47,542 nucleotides of DNA from Candidatus Margulisiibacteriota bacterium (GTDB taxonomy: Bacteria > Margulisbacteria > Marinamargulisbacteria > SXXA01 > SICP01). The DNA lies in assembly GCA_009691415.1 (NCBI GenBank), contig SICP01000011.1:1-47542 (forward strand). The letters run 5' to 3'. Below, in pieces: positions 43,582 through 47,542 of this stretch; position 1 is the first letter of the stretch; every line of letters begins with the position of its first letter. The position numbers were made by a program, and so were the translations under genes. The notes under the pieces were generated by a model. The model did not search any database. It was not told the DNA's origin and saw only the letters and a program-made list of their open reading frames with translations.

Positions 43582-45369
43582 TTATACCGGAAAAATACGA
43601 ACCTCTGCAAGCAAACGATCATCACTTTCACAGAGTAAAGCATAATACTGCATAGGATCTGTTCGTAGAAGATGTTCATGATGTAAGAGAAGTGTTCTAT
43701 AGTGTGCTAAAGTCGTCAATTCTTTCCCAGAAAATGCGTCTCTCGGCATAGTCAAAACAGCCTCTATAAATCGCGTTTCATTAAAAAAATGCACAAGCAA
43801 AAAAGGCATGAATGGAAATAAATAGCTGGTGGCACATCCCTGTAAGGCCATCCAATGATCCATCCAAACAGGGCTGGTATACTCTTTTGGTATCTCAATT
43901 TCACCAGACTCTAAAAATGTGTCAATGCCGGCTTCTATATCTCTAATCCATTGCATGGCCTCATACAGTTCCCCTGGATGTGCAGGTACCGCACAAAACC
44001 GTGTTTCAAGCGTGTCTTGTGTACAATATGACCCCAATTCTGAAGATGAAATCACAGGGTTTCTAATTTTCGGAACACGCAGTTTAATCTCTTTTTCGAA
44101 GTGTGCCTGCAACTCAAAATCAGGGCAGGTTTGTTTCCATAATTGACCCAAAACGTCTAAGCCATGTCGCTCTAAAATCAATTCATAGTATAAAAGAAGC
44201 CGTTCTTTATGTGCGAAAAGGGGCAAGAACTCTTCTTGTGCCCAACGTTTTAAATCTCCCGAAAAATAAGAAGCTGGCATAAAAGATCTCACCAAAGCCA
44301 AGTTATGTTTTAGCGCGGATACATCAAATATAGAATCGAGTCGCTGACGTACCACCGCAGGCGCTATTTTTTCTGAAATAATCTCCTGATTTAAACTTTC
44401 TATAGAGGCAGCTTTTCGTCCTAACCCTTTGAGAAAAAATTTATACGCAATAGGATCCACTTTTCTACGGCTAAAAAAATACGGATAAAACGCAAACGGC
44501 ACATCTAAATTGTCATGAGGTTGATACACAGGCCCCGCTTCAGAAAAATCCGTCAATGTGTACAGTCCTTTAGAAACAAATACTAAATTCTGAGTACTCA
44601 CGTTATGATGTTTAATAGGTGGGTTTTGAGCCAGCAAAAACGCAGTTTCACGACCTGAATTTTGAGAAAAAACAGATAAAGAAAAGGGTTTTAACGCATC
44701 AAGTTGGGGATGATTAATATAACTCAGGCGAAAACTAGACGGCACCAACCTCATCAATAAACTCTGTCCGTTTTGCGTCGGTAAATAGCCTAAAGGCAAA
44801 ACACGATCGGCCAATGCTTTTTCGGTTTGACCCAAACTAAGTGCAGTCAATAAAGAAAATTCGTCGTGAGCCTCATCCAAATTCAAAGCGCCCGTCACAC
44901 GCACATGATAGCCAGACGGACAACCCGATTGCACACGATAATGCGCAGTAGGGAAGCCACCTATCGGGGATCCACAGCCTTTAAGATCCACCAAATAATC
45001 CACACCATTTACATGGGCCAATACAGGTTCATAATGAGCACCCTGTCGTTTTAATAGAATACCACCGCGAGACATTTCTGGTTCATTCACAGGTGCATAA
45101 CACAGCACCGCATACCCACTCTCTGCATCGGGAGCGGTTACAAATAAATGTCCAGAAGCCAGCATCAACTTTAAGTCTTCAGAAACCGCAGAAACAAATG
45201 TACTCAATGTCCATGTATTCCCAGAGTCCAAAGTCGAAACAGGAACAATAGAGGCCTGATAGTCTACCTTAATACTTTCATCAAAAAAGACATTAGTATC
45301 GCTAAATAGCGTTTCCATCTGTCCCTTTTTGCGATAAAATCCTAAAATAGTCACGTGTTTGATACTCAT
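43582..45369 (-). CDS. SelO-like protein with kinase fold (possible AMP-transferase)
   Basis: A 595-residue cytoplasmic protein resembling SelO-type pseudokinases, which move AMP from ATP to protein targets. Supporting text is VDLKGCGSP (Lys130, matching the LKGAG lysine), NLDEAHDEFSLL near 163 (the helix-C Glu), LMRLVPSSFRLSYI near 206 (matching RVAPSHxRxG), HHNVSTQN near 254 and DFSEAG near 274 for metal binding. The Asp of the SelO TDN step appears as Gln260. Similarity is by eye and distant. It overlaps the 94-residue gene by four bases and precedes kamA by 39 bases, so it belongs to the same operon. Confidence 0.6.
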   Translation of the reverse strand: MSIKHVTILGFYRKKGQMETLFSDTNVFFDESIKVDYQASIVPVSTLDSGNTWTLSTFVSAVSEDLKLMLASGHLFVTAPDAESGYAVLCYAPVNEPEMSRGGILLKRQGAHYEPVLAHVNGVDYLVDLKGCGSPIGGFPTAHYRVQSGCPSGYHVRVTGALNLDEAHDEFSLLTALSLGQTEKALADRVLPLGYLPTQNGQSLLMRLVPSSFRLSYINHPQLDALKPFSLSVFSQNSGRETAFLLAQNPPIKHHNVSTQNLVFVSKGLYTLTDFSEAGPVYQPHDNLDVPFAFYPYFFSRRKVDPIAYKFFLKGLGRKAASIESLNQEIISEKIAPAVVRQRLDSIFDVSALKHNLALVRSFMPASYFSGDLKRWAQEEFLPLFAHKERLLLYYELILERHGLDVLGQLWKQTCPDFELQAHFEKEIKLRVPKIRNPVISSSELGSYCTQDTLETRFCAVPAHPGELYEAMQWIRDIEAGIDTFLESGEIEIPKEYTSPVWMDHWMALQGCATSYLFPFMPFLLVHFFNETRFIEAVLTMPRDAFSGKELTTLAHYRTLLLHHEHLLRTDPMQYYALLCESDDRLLAEVRIFPV

Positions 45370-45650
45370 GAAACAATAAATCCATAAGTAACTTTAGTAT
45401 TATGGGAGCTAGGTATTACTACTTCAACTACAGATTTTCTAGTAAATGTATGTTGATTTTCGCAATTTACTTTTCTATTAAGGGAGACTGCATTGCCAGG
45501 GTCACAATCCGGTGGTGATCCGGATTCAAACGGCACTTCTTTAGGTAAAAAATATTTTTCTCTACTAGTTATATCTATTGGCTGAGATTGAGAAAGTTCT
45601 TGCGGAGTCTCTATATGTGTTTCTGATGCGATTAACTTTTTCTGAACCAT
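45366..45650 (-). CDS. 94-residue unknown protein coupled to the SelO-like gene
   Basis: A 94-residue, Ser/Thr-rich protein of unknown function. The start at 45650 is supported by AGGAG upstream. A longer frame reaching 45971 would cross the promoter and start of the opposite gene at 45763 and is rejected. The sequence has two Cys (CDPGNAV, VNCENQ) and no membrane segment. Its stop TGA overlaps the ATG of the SelO-like gene (ATGA), so both are coupled. A substrate or regulator of the kinase-like protein is an idea, not a finding. Confidence 0.6.
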   Translation of the reverse strand: MVQKKLIASETHIETPQELSQSQPIDITSREKYFLPKEVPFESGSPPDCDPGNAVSLNRKVNCENQHTFTRKSVVEVVIPSSHNTKVTYGFIVS

Positions 45651-45762
45651 TCTACGTCTCCTAATCAATAGTGTGAGTGCTTTAGAAGTATAGAGGCATT
45701 TTGGATTTCTTAAAACTATGGCATACTTTTTATGAGCGTGGGTTAGATTAAGTAGGAGGAAT

Positions 45763-46008
45763 ATGAAAATGAATAAAGAAACACGAAATTTGGTTATCGG
45801 AGTAGGCATCGCTTTGGTAGTAGGCTTTGTAGTTGGCAGTGCATTACAAACAGGCCGTTGCCCAATTTCTGGCATGGTTGTTTGTAAAGATCGTGCAGCG
45901 GCATGTGACAAAATGAAAGCTTGCGCAGCAAAAGAAACTGGTGAGTGTGATAAAGAAGACGATTCATTCAAAAAAGATGAAGCTACTGCTGAAAAATCAG
46001 CTAAATAG
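45763..46008 (+). CDS. small membrane protein with Cys-rich tail
   Basis: An 81-residue protein with a basic start, one hydrophobic segment (about 9-27, LVIGVGIALVVGFVVGSAL) and a tail with six Cys (CPISGMVVC, CDKMKAC, C, C), ending in a charged Lys/Glu/Asp-rich end. It is probably anchored in the inner membrane. The start has a perfect AGGAGGAAT ribosome-binding site, so expression is likely strong. A rho-independent terminator follows at 46028. Function unknown. Confidence 0.75.
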   Translation: MKMNKETRNLVIGVGIALVVGFVVGSALQTGRCPISGMVVCKDRAAACDKMKACAAKETGECDKEDDSFKKDEATAEKSAK

Positions 46009-46027
46009 TTCTTTAAATTTCTCTGTA

Positions 46028-46061
46028 AGAAGGCCTGCTAGTCGGGCCTTCTTCTGTTTTT
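46028..46061 (+). terminator. rho-independent terminator
   Basis: The stem AGAAGGCCTG pairs with CGGGCCTTCT around a five-base loop (CTAGT), followed by TCTGTTTT. It ends the transcript of the small membrane protein and separates it from the dioxygenase-like gene. Confidence 0.85.
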
Positions 46062-46077
46062 AAGGTAGACATATAAA

Positions 46078-46722
46078 ATGAAAAAATCATACACAATTAT
46101 TGAATCCTCACGCTATCTTCCGAACCTTCCCATTTTGAAAGAAACACTTTCGTTACTACAAGAAAACCGTGTTACTTACAAAAATGAAATACATCGTGAT
46201 AGCCGCTTTGCGATTTGTCACTATAAAATTGCACACGAAAATGGTCATCTTCATCTTTACTACGACGCAGACAAATCTGCCATAACTACAAATCAAAAAA
46301 AAGCCAACACCCCGCCTGATCTTTTAGCATGTGACGCAGTAAAATCTATTCTCATGGAATTCTTGACGATAATTTCAGACTCAAAACTTACAAAAGCAGA
46401 AGTAAAACTGATCCAAACCGATGTCTTCCCATTTGAATTTAATCCTCACAGAGACAGCCAATTTGGACGCCTCCGGCACATCAAATATTTAGCCACAGTT
46501 CTCATCAGTTGCAGCGGGATAGACGGCGGAAACATGCAGCTTTTTTATTCTGATAACGACATGCGAGGGCCTTTCGATTTGTTAGAAGAACTGCCCGCAA
46601 CAGCCGGGGCCGGGTACATCGTAGACGAAACATCGCAGAAAATTTTTCATGGGATGAAACCAGCATATAAAATAAAAGAAGGCGCCCATCGTGCAGCCTT
46701 GCTGGTGCGATTCTTTGAATAA
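46078..46722 (+). CDS. 2OG-Fe(II) dioxygenase-like protein (PF10014 type)
   Basis: A 214-residue protein with the double-stranded beta-helix signature. NPHRDSQFG near residue 122 gives the H-x-D iron ligands, CSGIDGGNMQLFY near 145 the core strand, and IFHGMKPAYKIKEGAHRAALLVRFF at the end the distal His and the 2-oxoglutarate-binding Arg. The layout fits the 2OG-Fe dioxygenase family that hydroxylates free amino acids such as isoleucine. The actual substrate is unknown. The C-terminal end overlaps the next small gene by 8-32 bases, depending on its start. Confidence 0.72.
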   Translation: MKKSYTIIESSRYLPNLPILKETLSLLQENRVTYKNEIHRDSRFAICHYKIAHENGHLHLYYDADKSAITTNQKKANTPPDLLACDAVKSILMEFLTIISDSKLTKAEVKLIQTDVFPFEFNPHRDSQFGRLRHIKYLATVLISCSGIDGGNMQLFYSDNDMRGPFDLLEELPATAGAGYIVDETSQKIFHGMKPAYKIKEGAHRAALLVRFFE

Positions 46723-46930
46723 ACTAAACCCTGGAAAATACAGACACTATAAAGGCCAAGAGTACGAAGTTTTGTTTACTGCCAAACACAGCGAAACCTT
46801 AGAAGACATGGTCGTTTATCGTGCACTTTATGGCGATTTTGATATTTGGGTAAGGCCTTTAACTATGTTTCAAGAAAGTATTCTTATAGAAGGTAAATAT
46901 GTCCCACGATTCTTGTGTATAGTCGAATAG
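46691..46930 (+). CDS. DUF1653 family protein
   Basis: A 79-residue protein. The block KYRHYKGQEYEVLFTAKHSE then TLEDMVVYRALYGDFDIWVR with PLTMFQE is the DUF1653 signature, a small conserved domain of unknown role. The family often starts with GKYRHYKG. The true start could be GTG at 46691 or TTG at 46715, both overlapping the end of the dioxygenase gene, so translation is coupled. It is complete at its C-terminus. Confidence 0.8.
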   Translation: MQPCWCDSLNKLNPGKYRHYKGQEYEVLFTAKHSETLEDMVVYRALYGDFDIWVRPLTMFQESILIEGKYVPRFLCIVE

Positions 46931-47015
46931 ATTATTATGTTGTTCGGGGTATTTCTAAAAAATAATTCATAAGTTTCATAGAAATTTTTAGTCCAAAAAA
47001 ACCGATAACTCTTAT

Positions 47016-47221
47016 ATGAACCGATCGAACCATAAAATAATTGCATTTGAAATGGGGGAAATCCTGTTTCCAATACTCAATACTGCCCCCCCCAACTTTA
47101 AAGAAAGATTTCGGATATTATTTTTAGAGGGTCCCATATGTATTTCTATAAAAGGGGTGGATTACAAAATAACACTAGAAAACTATGAAAAAAAACCACT
47201 AACCCAACTTTTTTTGCAAGC
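47016..47221 (+). pseudogene. unknown ORF cut by the IS5-like element
   Basis: A frame from ATG at 47016 runs for 68 codons (MNRSNHKIIAFEMGE at its start) up to LTQLFLQA, where the IS left end begins. It then reads into the IS terminal sequence and stops at about 47258. The downstream half of the gene is not in the window. No family is recognised and no strong ribosome-binding site precedes it, so its reality as a gene is moderate. Confidence 0.4.
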
Positions 47222-47542
47222 GGGACTGTTGCGAAATAGAAGTTTAAGCAGAAAATAAAAAACCCACGTGAGCGGGTTTAATAATTCCTCTATAGTGGTG
47301 GTTATGCGACTAACACGGAGGAATCAAATGGCATTTTACGATATAGATTTAAAAGATCAAGTGGCGGAAAAACATGAGCTATGGACGATTGAAAAAATCG
47401 TAAAGTTTCCGAAGATGATGTATCGGTTTAAAGAGTTTGAGAAAAGAGTGGGAAGAAATGGATTTGGTGTAGATGTAGGGATACGATGCCTGTACCTACA
47501 ATTTCATTATGATCTATCAGATCGTGAATTAGAGACACGACT
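47222..47542 (+). mobile_element. IS5-like insertion sequence, left end
   Basis: The left end begins GGGACTGTTGCGAAATAG at 47222 and carries a terminator-like hairpin at 47260-47279, followed by the transposase start. A diverged copy of the same end lies at 13552-13843. The element runs off the window, so the right end and target duplication cannot be seen. Confidence 0.85.
47328..47542 (+). CDS. IS5-like transposase, N-terminal part
   Basis: A frame starting MAFYDIDLKDQVAEKHEL has an upstream GGAGG site and stays open to the window edge (71 codons). The stretch IRCLYLQFHYDLSDRELETR resembles the N-terminal domain of IS5/IS1182-group transposases, which ends in YDLSDREME-like text before the first catalytic Asp. 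The DDE residues lie beyond the window. Compared with the remnant at 13552-13737 it is intact and probably active. Confidence 0.82.
   Translation, partial: MAFYDIDLKDQVAEKHELWTIEKIVKFPKMMYRFKEFEKRVGRNGFGVDVGIRCLYLQFHYDLSDRELETR

Noticed and set aside
42145-45650. RiPP-like cluster (small peptide gene plus radical SAM enzyme)
   Set aside because: The radical SAM protein is of the KamA/PLP type that acts on free amino acids, and the 94-residue protein has no leader/core layout or Cys-rich core.
45366-45971. Longer 201-residue version of the 94-residue protein
   Set aside because: It would run through the ribosome-binding site and start of the opposite gene at 45763; the shorter start at 45650 has AGGAG.

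Overview
The window is a densely coded, AT-rich chromosomal segment of a Gram-negative bacterium. The Gram-negative call rests on a lipoprotein, two predicted outer-membrane proteins and psd. The lineage cannot be fixed from the sequence alone. A menaquinone pathway (menB, menA, menC, menE, menH), a class I DhnA-type aldolase, an adrenodoxin-type ferredoxin reductase, a Fic protein, a SelO-like protein and Ser/Thr-kinase C-lobe fragments together suggest a host-associated or predatory organism. That is inference.

Layout. 1-850: tail of an unrecognised gene, a tandem duplication of it and a MITE-like insertion, then htpG. 2710-6101: outer-membrane protein, hydrolase lipoprotein, unknown protein and trpD. 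12084-6168 (minus): a tightly overlapping operon of glycosyltransferase, pepA, psd, ferredoxin reductase, redoxin, membrane protein and tautomerase. A second, divergent glycosyltransferase (12139) resembles Gram-positive diglucosyl-diacylglycerol synthases. 13144-13960 is a gene graveyard with pieces of two IS elements, a glycosyltransferase fragment and a MITE end. 17242-13960 (minus): Fic protein, Dus, glycosidase. 17344-18813 (plus): CDGSH protein and ispG, meeting an A-type Fe-S carrier head-on. 25654-18810 (minus): a TMTC-like GT-C protein, menBACE, fbaB and the carrier. Next come a succinate-semialdehyde dehydrogenase, tRNA-Glu, an outer-membrane protein, menH, kinase fragments, an SDR, ilvA and unknown proteins. 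38003-33499 (minus): sensor kinase, priA and a TrpD2-like protein. 

The most interesting block is 45650-38052. A minus-strand operon encodes a 94-residue unknown protein, a SelO-like kinase-fold protein, a KamA-family radical SAM aminomutase, a class III aminotransferase and a beta-keto acid cleavage enzyme (BKACE). It converges on an acetoacetyl-CoA synthetase. The aminomutase keeps the 4Fe-4S and PLP residues, but both lysine-recognising Asp positions are replaced (Arg355, Ser393). This resembles the change that separates glutamate from lysine 2,3-aminomutase. A coherent but untested reading is: acidic amino acid (for example glutamate) to beta-amino acid, to beta-keto acid (3-oxoglutarate), then with acetyl-CoA to acetoacetate plus malonyl-CoA, with acetoacetate recovered as acetoacetyl-CoA.

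The right end holds a small Cys-containing membrane protein, a 2OG-Fe(II) dioxygenase-like protein, a DUF1653 protein and an ORF cut by an IS5-like element that runs off the window. Several plus-strand genes have a promoter -10 box only 6-10 bases before ATG and no Shine-Dalgarno, suggesting leaderless mRNAs.
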